Of a DNA stretch of 64,000 bases, positions 35,524-45,400 are shown piece after piece. Positions within the stretch are counted from its first letter, which is position 1. Each line of letters starts with the position of its first letter. The stretch covers positions 1-64,000 of the forward strand of contig CAZKRL010000008.1 of the NCBI GenBank assembly GCA_964555295.1. The letters run 5' to 3'. The notes under the pieces were generated by a model. The model saw only the letters and a list, made by a program, of their open reading frames with translations. It made no database searches and had not been told where the DNA came from. Position numbers and translations under genes: made by a program. This DNA is from CAZKRL01 sp964555295 (lineage in GTDB: Bacteria; Bacteroidota; Bacteroidia; Flavobacteriales_D; Sanyastnellaceae).

Positions 35524-36864
35524 TTACTTGATTTGTCTTATCAGCATTCCCGAAAGATACTTCTTACCTCCCTTGAATGTAGTGCGGTCGATTACTGGTT
35601 TAGCTGCGGATCCATCTGCAGGAGTTTCTGTTGTAGGAACAGCGTCATCGCTAAATGTATTGTCCCAAACCATGCCCTTCTTCACCTTGATTTTCCCCTT
35701 CTTTTTGTATGTAATTGCTCCCGTCTTTTCATCCATAATCTGCTCGAGAACTTCAAACTTCTCTCCTCCCTCTAATCCTTCCTTAACACCTATTTTCGCT
35801 GTAATTGGGTAACCCGTGTAGAGTGGTTCTTTGGTTTTGAAAACATCATATTTCTTTTGAAGTTTGGCGTATACCTTGTCAATAATTTTTACTGTGGAAA
35901 GTGCGATTATCTGCTCTTCCGTGCGTTTTTCAGTGAGAGAAAAAGTAACCAGTCCCATTGCAGTCTCATCCCCGATAAATTCAAGTTTAAAAAGATCAGA
36001 CTGATCAAATGCCGCCTTCTTCTTGGGATCTAGGCTCGATTTATCCATGTACATATCTTGATAGAAAATGTTCGCTGTACTATCATTCCAATTGAGTTTG
36101 TATAGATAGGAGTTAGCGAATATAGAATATCCTTCTTTCGCTTTCTCGTATGCTAAATCAATCGCAGCGTTCGCCATATCGATCAATTTTTGTGGCTTAC
36201 CTGCCATCTTTCTCGCAACCTCTGCTTTGGCAACATCCCTGATGGCCGCTGCCACGGGCTCGTTAGCATAGAAATTAAACCTATTAATAACAACGAAGGT
36301 ATTATTGATAAGTTCAAGACCAGCAGTCTTGAGAAGAGCAACTCCATCGCTTGAAGACTCGGCCGTTTTTGTGTCCAAAAAAGAAGCGTTAAAGATTCCA
36401 CGTTCAGAAACCAAGTCAAAGTCGAAACTTCCGTCTGGCTGCCTGTTAAACCACTTGGAAACAAGTTTATTGGCAATCTTCTCGTCCTTTAGATATTTTT
36501 CAATTCGATAAGGCAACTCCTTTTTAACTGAATCGATAGAGACCTCAGCTGCTGCCATCGCTGCTGCCGCAAGTTTACTGCCCTTTGAAGGCGCGTAAAT
36601 CACGGCCTTCTCCTCTTCAGAAAGTGTATACTTTGCCGGATTGAAAGACTTTTCACCGATAGTATGATCGTTATACTTGTTTGGGAAAGGAGCCTCGTTA
36701 AACGCCTTCAGTACAACTTCTGAATTTGGAAACTTATCGGACTCGACGACCATCGTATGCAATGAGCTTCTGCGATACTTCACTTCCATTGGTTTTTCTT
36801 GATCTTGAGCAAACGAACCGATGCTCAGCATCATGATACCAGAAAAAAGAACAAAATTTTTCAT
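35524..36864 (-). CDS. Large exported protein heading the envelope cluster
   Basis: A 446-residue exported protein with a signal peptide (ends IGSFAQ). It contains an Ala-rich helix (KLAAAAMAAAEVSIDSVKKE, about 96-115), a central domain mixing sheets and helices, and a basic C-terminal segment (TYKKKGKIKVKKGMVW) followed by a Thr/Pro/Ala linker and a final basic stretch. No family is recognised. As the first gene after a 374-nt upstream region, it probably carries the cluster promoter. Confidence 0.75.
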   Translation of the reverse strand: MKNFVLFSGIMMLSIGSFAQDQEKPMEVKYRRSSLHTMVVESDKFPNSEVVLKAFNEAPFPNKYNDHTIGEKSFNPAKYTLSEEEKAVIYAPSKGSKLAAAAMAAAEVSIDSVKKELPYRIEKYLKDEKIANKLVSKWFNRQPDGSFDFDLVSERGIFNASFLDTKTAESSSDGVALLKTAGLELINNTFVVINRFNFYANEPVAAAIRDVAKAEVARKMAGKPQKLIDMANAAIDLAYEKAKEGYSIFANSYLYKLNWNDSTANIFYQDMYMDKSSLDPKKKAAFDQSDLFKLEFIGDETAMGLVTFSLTEKRTEEQIIALSTVKIIDKVYAKLQKKYDVFKTKEPLYTGYPITAKIGVKEGLEGGEKFEVLEQIMDEKTGAITYKKKGKIKVKKGMVWDNTFSDDAVPTTETPADGSAAKPVIDRTTFKGGKKYLSGMLIRQIK

Positions 36865-37238
36865 CTTTAACTGAATTGTAAGTTGGGTTATGGTTTAAAG
36901 GTTTTCTATCAAAAGCCAATAACGAAATCACATTATTATAGTTAACATCAATCGTTTTTAGCAATATTTTGCAATAATAGGCGTAAATCGCATTCGATTA
37001 AGATAAAACCCCAAAAAAAAACTCACAAGTCCTACAAGATGCCTTTCAAATTTCAAAATACCTACCATAACATTCATTAGACCGTTATGCGCCCATTTGA
37101 AAGCTCTACAATGCCTTGAAAATACCCACCTGCGTTTTGGCTTGAAACAATCCACGATTTTCCATCACAAAACCTCCTCATTGTAAATACACTACAATCC
37201 GACTTACGCTTTTTGCACTGTCAAGGGAAAATCCCGGG
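36865..37238. other. Divergent intergenic region
   Basis: 374 AT-rich bases between the exported cluster (-) and the DUF932-like gene (+). On the minus strand TATTATTG (36967-36974 region) is one mismatch from the -7 consensus, but no TTG sits at the right spacing. No hairpin, RNA gene or extra reading frame with coding character was found. Confidence 0.35.
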
Positions 37239-38420
37239 ATGTATATGTTTCACAAATACCAAAAAATTATGTCATTTCCATTAATTTTTCAGGCCCACGA
37301 AACGGCCAACCGCCATTTCTTCCCCGCCAATGGAAGAGCTCTATTCACACTGAATAAAAGCAATGATTACAGTGTAATGCCAGATCACAAAGCTGTTATT
37401 AACGAAACCACCGGCGAGGCACTAAGCATTGTACGCTCCAGCTTCCTTATCGTGCCCCATTCACAAGCGTTTAGCATTGGATGTAAAATATTTGAGGAGT
37501 TGTTTGGCACTTCGCCGATGATCGGTTCGCAACGCTCAACCCATTCCGGGATCAGCTACACCGTTGAACTTATTTCCGAAACCGTTAGGGTTCGTATCAA
37601 CAGGCACGGTTTCAAAATGGAAGGAGTTGAAAATTGGCAAGAATTTATACCCTTCAACAAAAATCGAAATTCCGAATTTGTATTCGACGACAGAGGAATT
37701 ATTCGTCCTCTCCTTGAACAAAACACTCGTAATTCCGTCGACAACATAAGTCCTGAAGAGACCGAGCAACTCAAACGAGACCTTGTACCCCATCATTTCG
37801 AAGACTTTTATCACCCTTTTGTGCGCGTTCATAACCATCTCAGAGATCAAGTCGGATTTACCATTGAAATGGGTTATTACAGATCACGCTGCTCTAATGG
37901 CGTCATGTTTGGCAGCAGAAACGCCATGACATTCAAAACCAATTATCATTCAGTAAAAACTGTGATTAACCTCGAGCAGGAAGCACTTCATTACTTTCTG
38001 CATAGAAAATCATCTATGTTTAATGTCATTGGAGATCTATATAAGATACTTTCAATTCCCGTGGCAAAAGCAGATATGCATTTGATTACACTATCTATAT
38101 TCAAAGAGAAATTGTTGGCAATGGACAAGCAATCTCGGCGGGCTGAATATGATTTGATATTAGATATCTCGGCCCGATATGCAAGTGAAATTGGATGTAA
38201 CATGAATGCCGCCATGAATGTGGCCACTGAATATGCTCAGCGTTTATATGGAAATGGCCGTGTGATCTCCGGTATTCAAAAAATGCCATCTATGCTGCTT
38301 CGCAAAATGGGTTCAGGTGGGATTCGAAGTGCATCGATGTTACGACGCATACGTTCAGAAGAACAGTATATCCTTAACCATGAAGGTATTCATAATATAG
38401 AATCGTGGATGGAGGATTAA
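37239..38420 (+). CDS. DUF932-like (phage/plasmid-type) protein of unknown function
   Basis: A 393-residue cytoplasmic protein (an ATG at 37269 is an alternative start). The DYSVMPDHKAVINETTG start, the FYHPFVRVHNHLRDQVGF stretch and the RSRCSNGVMFG motif resemble DUF932-type proteins found on phages and plasmids, but the match is by eye and uncertain. The C-terminal part is basic and helical. It stands alone, divergent from the exported cluster, with a shared terminator downstream. Its function is not known. Confidence 0.7.
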   Translation: MYMFHKYQKIMSFPLIFQAHETANRHFFPANGRALFTLNKSNDYSVMPDHKAVINETTGEALSIVRSSFLIVPHSQAFSIGCKIFEELFGTSPMIGSQRSTHSGISYTVELISETVRVRINRHGFKMEGVENWQEFIPFNKNRNSEFVFDDRGIIRPLLEQNTRNSVDNISPEETEQLKRDLVPHHFEDFYHPFVRVHNHLRDQVGFTIEMGYYRSRCSNGVMFGSRNAMTFKTNYHSVKTVINLEQEALHYFLHRKSSMFNVIGDLYKILSIPVAKADMHLITLSIFKEKLLAMDKQSRRAEYDLILDISARYASEIGCNMNAAMNVATEYAQRLYGNGRVISGIQKMPSMLLRKMGSGGIRSASMLRRIRSEEQYILNHEGIHNIESWMED

Positions 38421-38444
38421 TTGTAATTCTTGGGACAGTAATAG

Positions 38445-38472
38445 GCCGGTCTGTAATTCCAGACCGGCTTTT
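38445..38472. terminator. Bidirectional terminator between convergent genes
   Basis: GCCGGTCT (38445-38452) pairs perfectly with AGACCGGC (38461-38468) across an 8-base loop, followed by TTTT on the + strand. It lies between the ends of the DUF932-like gene (+) and the TerB/DnaJ gene (-). The plus direction has the better T-run. Confidence 0.8.
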
Positions 38473-39219
38473 CTATTTGAATCCCCTATCTTTCTTTATT
38501 TGCTCGTATGACTCCTGCACTTTGACGAATTTCTCCTGGGCTGCTTTTATGTGACTTTCCCCTAAGTCCTTCAATTTATCGGGGTGATATTTCATAGCCA
38601 TTTTGCGATAAGCTTTCTTCACCTCTTCGTCGCTGGCGTTTTTGTCAATTTCAAGAATTTGATATGCGGCATTAGGATCTTTGAAGTGCATTGCCTTCAG
38701 AGAAGAAATATCCTTTTCACTAACGCCCAGCCAACGGGAAATGCGCTCAATCACGTCCATTTCACGCAGGTCAACCTCACCATCTGCGAGAGCAATGCCC
38801 ATCAAATAATAGGAAAGCTGCAAACGCATACTGTGATCCATATGATGTTTAATCTGATCGCATACATCTTTTACCGGTATTTGTTTTTCCAACAAACCGC
38901 GCAATACTTGCATATAGTGGGTGGCAGATTGCTGACCGAATTGTTTGATGTAGAATAGTCTTATGTAATCCAGCTCTGATTTGAGGTGACGTTCATCGGC
39001 CTTCATCACACATGCTGAGAGAACCAATAACGCATATGCAAAATCACCCGCACCCGTTTGGCGTTGTCGGTTATGTTGAGATCGGTCAACTCGATGAGGT
39101 TCCCGATCGCCCCATGATCTGTCATCGGCCATAGCGCCAATGGCAAAACCCATCAAGGCACCAATAGGACCACCTAAAGCCCAACCCACAGCACCTGCTA
39201 TTAACTTTATAAATGCCAT
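38473..39219 (-). CDS. TerB-like and DnaJ-domain protein (DjlA-like)
   Basis: A 248-residue putative co-chaperone. The N-terminal 30 residues form a glycine-rich hydrophobic segment (GAVGWALGGPIGALMGFAIG) that may sit in the membrane, followed by a TerB-like helical domain (about 55-170) and a C-terminal J domain (about 183-245) with the HPD motif (YHPDKL) that stimulates DnaK. The plan matches DjlA. It starts 6 nt after the downstream TPM gene, so it is the last gene of the lemA-TPM-TPM run. The client is unknown. Confidence 0.9.
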   Translation of the reverse strand: MAFIKLIAGAVGWALGGPIGALMGFAIGAMADDRSWGDREPHRVDRSQHNRQRQTGAGDFAYALLVLSACVMKADERHLKSELDYIRLFYIKQFGQQSATHYMQVLRGLLEKQIPVKDVCDQIKHHMDHSMRLQLSYYLMGIALADGEVDLREMDVIERISRWLGVSEKDISSLKAMHFKDPNAAYQILEIDKNASDEEVKKAYRKMAMKYHPDKLKDLGESHIKAAQEKFVKVQESYEQIKKDRGFK

Positions 39220-39225
39220 AATTTT

Positions 39226-40026
39226 TTACCAAGATCCACCAGAACCACCGCCGCCAAAACTACCACCACCGAAACCACCAAAACTTGATCCCCCTCCAAA
39301 TTCTCCATTCCGCCCAGTAAAATTATTCCAAGACCCGTGATGTCGGCGATTCAACATACCCATCATCCACATTGACTGCCAAAAGCCCAGTCCATTGATA
39401 TTTCCAAATTGTCTTGAGCGAGCACTGTATCTAAAAAGTAAGATAAGAAGTACCACACCAATACTGAATATCGGCCAGGGATTTCGTTTCGAACTGACCT
39501 GACTCTTGTATTCGTCAGAAGAATACTCTTTACGAGCAAGCGACTTCAGTATTTCAATGGCCGCTTCTATCCCATCAAAATATCTTCCCTCCCTAAATTG
39601 AGGAATCATCTCCCGATTCACGATGATATTGCACGTGGCATCAGGAATCACCGATTCAAGACCTCTTCCCGTGGCAATGAAAACTTGACCCTTTTTATGA
39701 GATGTTTTGGGTTGAATTAAAATGATAATACCGTTATCCTCCTTCTGATGTCCAACGCCCCAATATTCGCCCAGTTCAATGGCGAATTGCGCCTTTTCCA
39801 TTCCGCATAAATCAGGCACAATGACCACAGCAATCTGATTGGATGTGGTATCGTGAAATAGTTTCAATTCTTCAGCCAAGCGTTGAATTTCATCAGGTCT
39901 CAAAACACCCGCCACATCATATACCAATGTAGCGGATTTCTCAGGGAAACATTCTTGTCCAACTTTCTGCGAAAAGACACACGTGAAACTTGATAAGAGA
40001 AAAATGAATAGACAATAACGCATCAT
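39226..40026 (-). CDS. TPM-domain protein with signal peptide and Gly/Ser-rich tail
   Basis: A 266-residue exported TPM-domain (YgcG-like) protein. A signal peptide ends at CVFSQ, the TPM fold follows (about 30-165; LVYDVAGVLRPDEIQRLAE, then DNGIIILI and FIATGRGLESVIPD), then one membrane helix (about 187-203). The C-terminal tail is made of glycine, serine and phenylalanine repeats. The ATG overlaps the upstream TPM gene by 4 bases. It is found with LemA across bacteria; a role in envelope quality control is suspected, not shown. Confidence 0.88.
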   Translation of the reverse strand: MMRYCLFIFLLSSFTCVFSQKVGQECFPEKSATLVYDVAGVLRPDEIQRLAEELKLFHDTTSNQIAVVIVPDLCGMEKAQFAIELGEYWGVGHQKEDNGIIILIQPKTSHKKGQVFIATGRGLESVIPDATCNIIVNREMIPQFREGRYFDGIEAAIEILKSLARKEYSSDEYKSQVSSKRNPWPIFSIGVVLLILLFRYSARSRQFGNINGLGFWQSMWMMGMLNRRHHGSWNNFTGRNGEFGGGSSFGGFGGGSFGGGGSGGSW

Positions 40027-40478
40027 GACCTTTCGCCTCCAAAATCTATGCTGTCCGAAAGTTCGTTGACATCCTCCAACTTTCTTGGAAAAAATTTCTT
40101 GACGGTATTTCCGATACTTGCAATGAGCAATTCAAGACCATCGGTATAATTGCCATTCTTGAAAGACTCCAAACACTCCTTTACCAAATCAGCCCAAAAG
40201 GATGGATGCAAATGAGCGTTGATGCCTGCATCTCCAATCACCGCAAGTTTTCTATCCGTAAAAGCGATATAAATCAGAATTCCATTTCGCTCCTTGGTCT
40301 CATGCATTTTCAACTTGCCAAATACATATGCTGCATGATCCAGTACATTCTCCCTGCATCGATCTTCGGCGAATAAACGTATTTCAGCTGATGTGGTCAT
40401 CTCAGCCAGTCGTATGGCATTTTCTACACGAGACTTGGCCTCGCCCGAAAGTATCTGCTGTGCTCGAAGAGAAATCAA
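40023..40478 (-). CDS. TPM-domain protein, cytoplasmic-type
   Basis: A 151-residue TPM-domain protein without a signal peptide or tail. The domain shows EIRLFAEDRC, NGILIYIAFTDRKLAVIGDAG and the end helix. The likely start is TTG at 40478, overlapping the lemA stop, because the next ATG would cut into the domain. Middle gene of the lemA-TPM-TPM-djlA-like operon. Confidence 0.85.
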   Translation of the reverse strand: MISLRAQQILSGEAKSRVENAIRLAEMTTSAEIRLFAEDRCRENVLDHAAYVFGKLKMHETKERNGILIYIAFTDRKLAVIGDAGINAHLHPSFWADLVKECLESFKNGNYTDGLELLIASIGNTVKKFFPRKLEDVNELSDSIDFGGERS

Positions 40479-41125
40479 AACTTTACTTTAGGTGCTTCTT
40501 CGCTACCTTCCTTGGCCTGAAAAGCTTCCTTCACCTCAAAGCCATCCTCTTCATCTGATACCCACTTAAGAGCCATTTTCCGCCACGTGCCGCGGATCAT
40601 GGTATTGTATTCTTTCACGGCCTCATTGTAGCGATTCCTTTCAGTATTGATTCGATTCTCTGTTCCCTCAAGTTGCTCTTGCAGCACAGTAAAGTTTTGT
40701 GTTGACTGAACAGTGGGATAATTCTCCGTCATGAATCCACGAAAACCTTTATAACTGTTCATAATCATCATGTCGCCACCTTCGAGTTCCTGTGGACTTT
40801 TAGCATTGCGCATTGCGTCGCGATGGGTGGAAATAACCCTGCCTAAACTATCCGTATAATGAGCAATGCCGGCTCTTGCCTCAGTAACCCCTATTAAAAT
40901 CTGCTTTTCATTTTCGGCGGAGGCCTTGACTGTCTCCACCAAATTAAGAATCAAATCCGCCCTGCGCTGATAGGCACTTTGCACATTACCCCACGCCTCA
41001 GAAACTGTTTCCTGCGTGCCCACCGCTTTATCTCGAACAGAAGCTGCATAGAAATAAAAAACCACAGCACTGAAGATTAATGTTCCTAAAAATATGAGAA
41101 CAGCCCATTTCATTTTAACGTTCAT
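40475..41125 (-). CDS. lemA: LemA family membrane protein
   Basis: A 216-residue inner-membrane protein from the ATG at 41125 (a TTG at 41131 is possible). One N-terminal membrane helix (about 5-26) precedes a long helical-bundle domain with the conserved ETVSEAWGNVQSAYQRRADL stretch and NLVETVKASA, and later NRYNEAVKEYNTMI. Its role is unresolved. Its pairing with TPM proteins is seen widely. Confidence 0.92.
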   Translation of the reverse strand: MNVKMKWAVLIFLGTLIFSAVVFYFYAASVRDKAVGTQETVSEAWGNVQSAYQRRADLILNLVETVKASAENEKQILIGVTEARAGIAHYTDSLGRVISTHRDAMRNAKSPQELEGGDMMIMNSYKGFRGFMTENYPTVQSTQNFTVLQEQLEGTENRINTERNRYNEAVKEYNTMIRGTWRKMALKWVSDEEDGFEVKEAFQAKEGSEEAPKVKF

Positions 41126-41165
41126 ACCCAATAATTCAGTTTAAGATTTAAGACGACAGTATAGA

Positions 41166-41324
41166 TTACTTTTTCTGTTCACCCTGAAAAGTGGGCTCGT
41201 ATTTACGCTGATTGTCACTCGCTCTGTTGCGCTCATCATCAGTAAGATCCTTGTTTTTCGCACAAGACATTAATAATATCACCAACGAAAAGGCCAATAA
41301 AAAAAAGTTCTGATTCCGTTTCAT
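41166..41324 (-). CDS. Small lipoprotein of 52 residues
   Basis: A short gene easy to overlook. The product begins with MKRNQNFFLLAFSLVILLMS and then Cys21, a lipobox (LMSC) after a basic start and hydrophobic core. The mature part is about 32 residues, charged and hydrophilic (NKDLTDDERNRASDNQRKY), with no known domain. It lies 40 nt upstream of lemA on the same strand, and may be anchored in the inner or outer membrane. The lipoprotein signal is clear; the function is unknown. Confidence 0.75.
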   Translation of the reverse strand: MKRNQNFFLLAFSLVILLMSCAKNKDLTDDERNRASDNQRKYEPTFQGEQKK

Positions 41325-41613
41325 TTTTTTTTCCGAAATTTATAACCTGTATTGATACCAAGTAGCTTTTTTTTTGATAATTACCTCGCATTTCGTATCG
41401 CCGAAACTTTGAGTACCAAAGAACAAAAAGCATTCGCCCTGCAGCGATTTGACGATAATGAATCCGCCATCCATTTAATATTACAATCATTCCGGCTTTG
41501 AGCATCCATTATGCGAATTGAAAACACCTCTAAACTTCACAAAACATTCTCTTAACCAAGAATTAACGGTACGCCAATATCCCTTATAATTTCATTTCGC
41601 AGGTTTGCGCGCT

Positions 41614-42492
41614 GTGAAATTACCTGCCACGCAACTTCTTACATGCATCAACTTCGTTCTATCGGCATCTCTCGCAATGACGGGACAAGCTTTAACTCCA
41701 GGACTTGAAGGCATACTATTGGAAAGATTTTATGAGGTGAATGAGAAAGACCGATCCGTTCAACATTTGAGCGGTCCAATTGATAAAGGCGCTGTTACAT
41801 GGAGAATCTTTCTGGACCTCGAACCTGGCTATCGCTTTCAAGCTGCCTACGGTACCACAGAGCATCCGCTTGAATTGAACAGCACGGCACAGATATATAA
41901 TCATAACGGATACGGCAATTATTGTCCCAACGTCATCATGGAGAAGTTCTTCCACCGGGACATACTATTTCTAGACTCGTGGTTCAGCACAGGAGCTGCC
42001 ACTGAAACGCAACTCGCAATTCCCAGATTGTATGACATCGATCGTCAACATGATTTCATTCGTTTTGAAAAGGGTTTCTTGGAGAATGACTTGGGTGATG
42101 GCAATGGGAAACTTGCCATGCGCGATGGAATGGACGATGCTGAATCGATGGTATTCCCGACGTTTTACCACATGGATGAGGCCCAAAAGCAAATGATGAC
42201 TACGTCGGTGTCGAATCATGTTGTCATTGAGGATGGAGCCTGGGCCGCTATGGGCAAGGGAGCGATCGGTTTAGATTCCTTGGGAAGAAACCATCTTTTG
42301 ATAGCACAAATCACGACCTCGGGAGATCTTGAATGCAAGCTGAATATTATGATCGGCACACCCGATGGCAAATCCCTGAGATATGTCTATGCTAATCCGA
42401 TGGAGAATGAGCAGATTCATAACGGCTTAATCGTTTACAGCGCACCAAGAACCAAAACGCAAGTAACAAAAAAGAAGAAATCCCGCAAATGA
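41614..42492 (+). CDS. Secreted protein A, paralogue of the 45674-46984 protein, without sorting domain
   Basis: A 292-residue exported protein, from GTG at 41614 (TTG at 41605 also possible; neither is ATG). A signal peptide is followed by a domain found again in the 45674-46984 product: ILLERFYEV vs IFVERYYVC, GAVTWRIFLDLEPGYRF vs GSVTYRVYALLDSGYQI, YNHNGY vs YNHPNA, and LLIAQITTSGDLECKLNI vs VLISQLTTPGELSFTMNL. It ends in a basic KKKKSRK tail instead of a T9SS domain. It overlaps the receptor gene by 4 bases (ATGA), so the two are coupled. Function unknown. Confidence 0.82.
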   Translation: MKLPATQLLTCINFVLSASLAMTGQALTPGLEGILLERFYEVNEKDRSVQHLSGPIDKGAVTWRIFLDLEPGYRFQAAYGTTEHPLELNSTAQIYNHNGYGNYCPNVIMEKFFHRDILFLDSWFSTGAATETQLAIPRLYDIDRQHDFIRFEKGFLENDLGDGNGKLAMRDGMDDAESMVFPTFYHMDEAQKQMMTTSVSNHVVIEDGAWAAMGKGAIGLDSLGRNHLLIAQITTSGDLECKLNIMIGTPDGKSLRYVYANPMENEQIHNGLIVYSAPRTKTQVTKKKKSRK

Positions 42493-45400
42493 AGCCAGCA
42501 CGCCGAATTTCAATCATATACGTCTTCATCCTCTCCTCCCTTGCGTCAATAGCTCAAGGACGTTACACTGGAAAGATTACAGACCCCAATGGAGAGCCTA
42601 TGTTCAGCGTAATGATCGTGGCTACTGATAACTCCGCTTTAGGGGCATTGACAGATTTCGAAGGAGTTTTTTCCATTGCTGTGAATGATGACAAACAACA
42701 TATTTTCAAAATCAGCTATCTCGGGTTTGAAGATGTATATGATACCCTGACGTTTACTGGTGGAAAAAGCATTGTCAAAGATTACACAATCCGGGAGCAA
42801 TCGGTAACCACCGGAGAAGTTGTTGTAGAGGCAAAAGCTTCTCGCGCCGCTGCTACGTACATGGAAAAAATACGTATGAACTCCGTGGTTTCACTGGATT
42901 ATATTTCCTCGGAAACCATAAAGAAAACTGGAGACAACAATGTTCTTAATGCAATATCAAGGGTTACAGGTGTTTCAACAGGAAATGGTCTTGTTACTGT
43001 CCGAGGAATTGGTGACCGTTACGTTAGGACTACATTGAATGGTTCGAGAATACCCACTTTGGATCCCATGACCAACAATTTCAAACTGGATATTTTTCCG
43101 GCCAGCCTGGTGGATAATATAGTAGTCACCAAAACGCAAAGTCCGGAATATTCTGCTGAATGGTCGGGCGCTTACATCTCAGTTGAAACAAAAGATTATC
43201 CAGATCAACTCACCGTAAATGTAGAGTCGCAATTTGGATACAACGATCAATCGACTTGGCAGAATTTTATCACCAGTGACCGCAGCAAGACTGATTGGAT
43301 GGGTTTTGACAACAGTCTAAGACCAAGAAGCAACAACGACATATTGCGACCTCAGATTTTAGATCAAAGCCCTGGCTTATACGACCAATTCGTGGCGCTT
43401 GGCCTAGGTGATTATTACGCCTCGCAAGGCATTAGTGGTTGGGTGGATGACGGCAGTAATACTTCACGGAATTATGCCGCCATGGGTTTTATTCAACTTG
43501 GGCTTATGTCATCAGGAGAGATTAATGACGCAGCAGCATTTCAAGATGCACTCAATCAATATAACCGATACTACGGACCTACTGCATATCGCTTGGTAAA
43601 TCCCAACAATACAGACTATAATAATGGATTTTCCAATAATTGGACAACAAGTTACATGCGTGCACCCATGAATTTCTCACAAAGTGCGAGCATTGGTAAT
43701 CAAACCACATTTTTAGGGAAACGCTTAGGTTATTTTATCGGTGCCCGATATGGCCGGTCATTTCGCTTTGACCCTTATGGTACATCACAAAGATTAAGAG
43801 TTGCATCAGAAGAAGAAGTTGAAGCGATGAACTATTTACCTGATCGATTGGATAGTGCGATAATGTCAAGAGAAACGAATTCGTGGAGCGCATTGTTTAA
43901 TCTTGCTTATGAAGTCAATAAAAACAACAAAATCAACTTTCTATTTATGCCCAATATGATTGGGGTAAATGATGTAGCATCCTACTCTAGTCGAAGACTT
44001 CGAGATCCATCTACAGGACTATTCGAGCAGAATCAAGATATTAATATCGCGAAGAACCTTTTTTACGAGCAACGCAAGCAATTTATTTACCAGTTAGGTT
44101 CGCAACATTATATTCCATCGCTGAAATTAAAAACCGAATTCAACGCATCCTATACCGACGGATCTAGTTCAGCGCCTGACTTCCGACAGCTTGAATACGT
44201 GCGGTTCGTTCAATTAAACAGTTCAAATCAAGATAGCGTAATTGGCTATATGTTTGGTCCCACAGTAGGTGACGGAATACGACGATTTTTCCGCTATGTA
44301 GATGAGAATCTATTCGACGCTCGATTAGGGGCAGAATTTCCATTTGGCGATCACACCAAAATAAAAACTGGTATAGCTGCACAGCGTCTATTCAGAAAAA
44401 CAGATAATGATGAGTTCCAAGTTTTTCTGGGAAATGGTAGCGCAGGTCCACTGCAAAATGAGGACATCAACGCATACCTCGATCCATCGCATTTCATTAT
44501 GGCCGACTCCACGGTTGATTATTTCTATTCAAATAATTATGAACCCAGAAATCACAGTTTTGGACAAAGCAATGTAAACGCTGCCTATTTGATGGGAGAC
44601 GTTGATCTATTAAAGGACTTGAGATTTTCAGGAGGATTTAGAATTGAAGCAACAGACATCTTCACAGATGTCGACAAATTCAGCATGATGAATTATGTGC
44701 GCGATGATCCACGTCGCGCCAATATCCCGGGATTCCCGAATGTTAATGCTGTTGAACTCAAGCAGACAGATTGGCTACCAAGTCTAAGCCTGATATTCAA
44801 AAGAGAGTCTGATAAATGGGGACGTTCTAATATAAGAATCAATTATAGTAAATCACTGGCACGTCCTAGTATCAGAGAGCTCACAGATGCGGCGATACTT
44901 GACAACGAATTCAGGACAATGATATACGGTAATTCCGACTTGAAAATCGCTAAAATCGACAACTATGATTTGCGCTTTGAACATTACTTTGAGAATAGAG
45001 ACCAGATATCAGCTAGTGTATTCTACAAGGACTTTACAAATCATATTGAAATGGGATTTGGCAACATCGGCATAACTTGGGAGAATGTAGCAGAATCGCA
45101 TGTTAAGGGAATTGAATTAGAGGGGCGAAAAGGGATTTCAGATTTTATAGAGTTGCGTGCCAATCTCACCATCGTCGAATCAGAATCAAAATTCATTCGA
45201 CGTGATTTTGGCATTGTAAATGGTGTAAAGGAATATGTACCAATTGACACTTTATTCAGACCGATGTATGGACAGGCTCCCTATATTTTTAATGCAATTG
45301 CTACTGCGAAATTCGACTCCTTGGGTATAACAGCAACTCTCAGTTACAATGTGCAGGGACCAAGATTAGTAATTACGGGAGCAGTGCGCGGAATTCCGGA

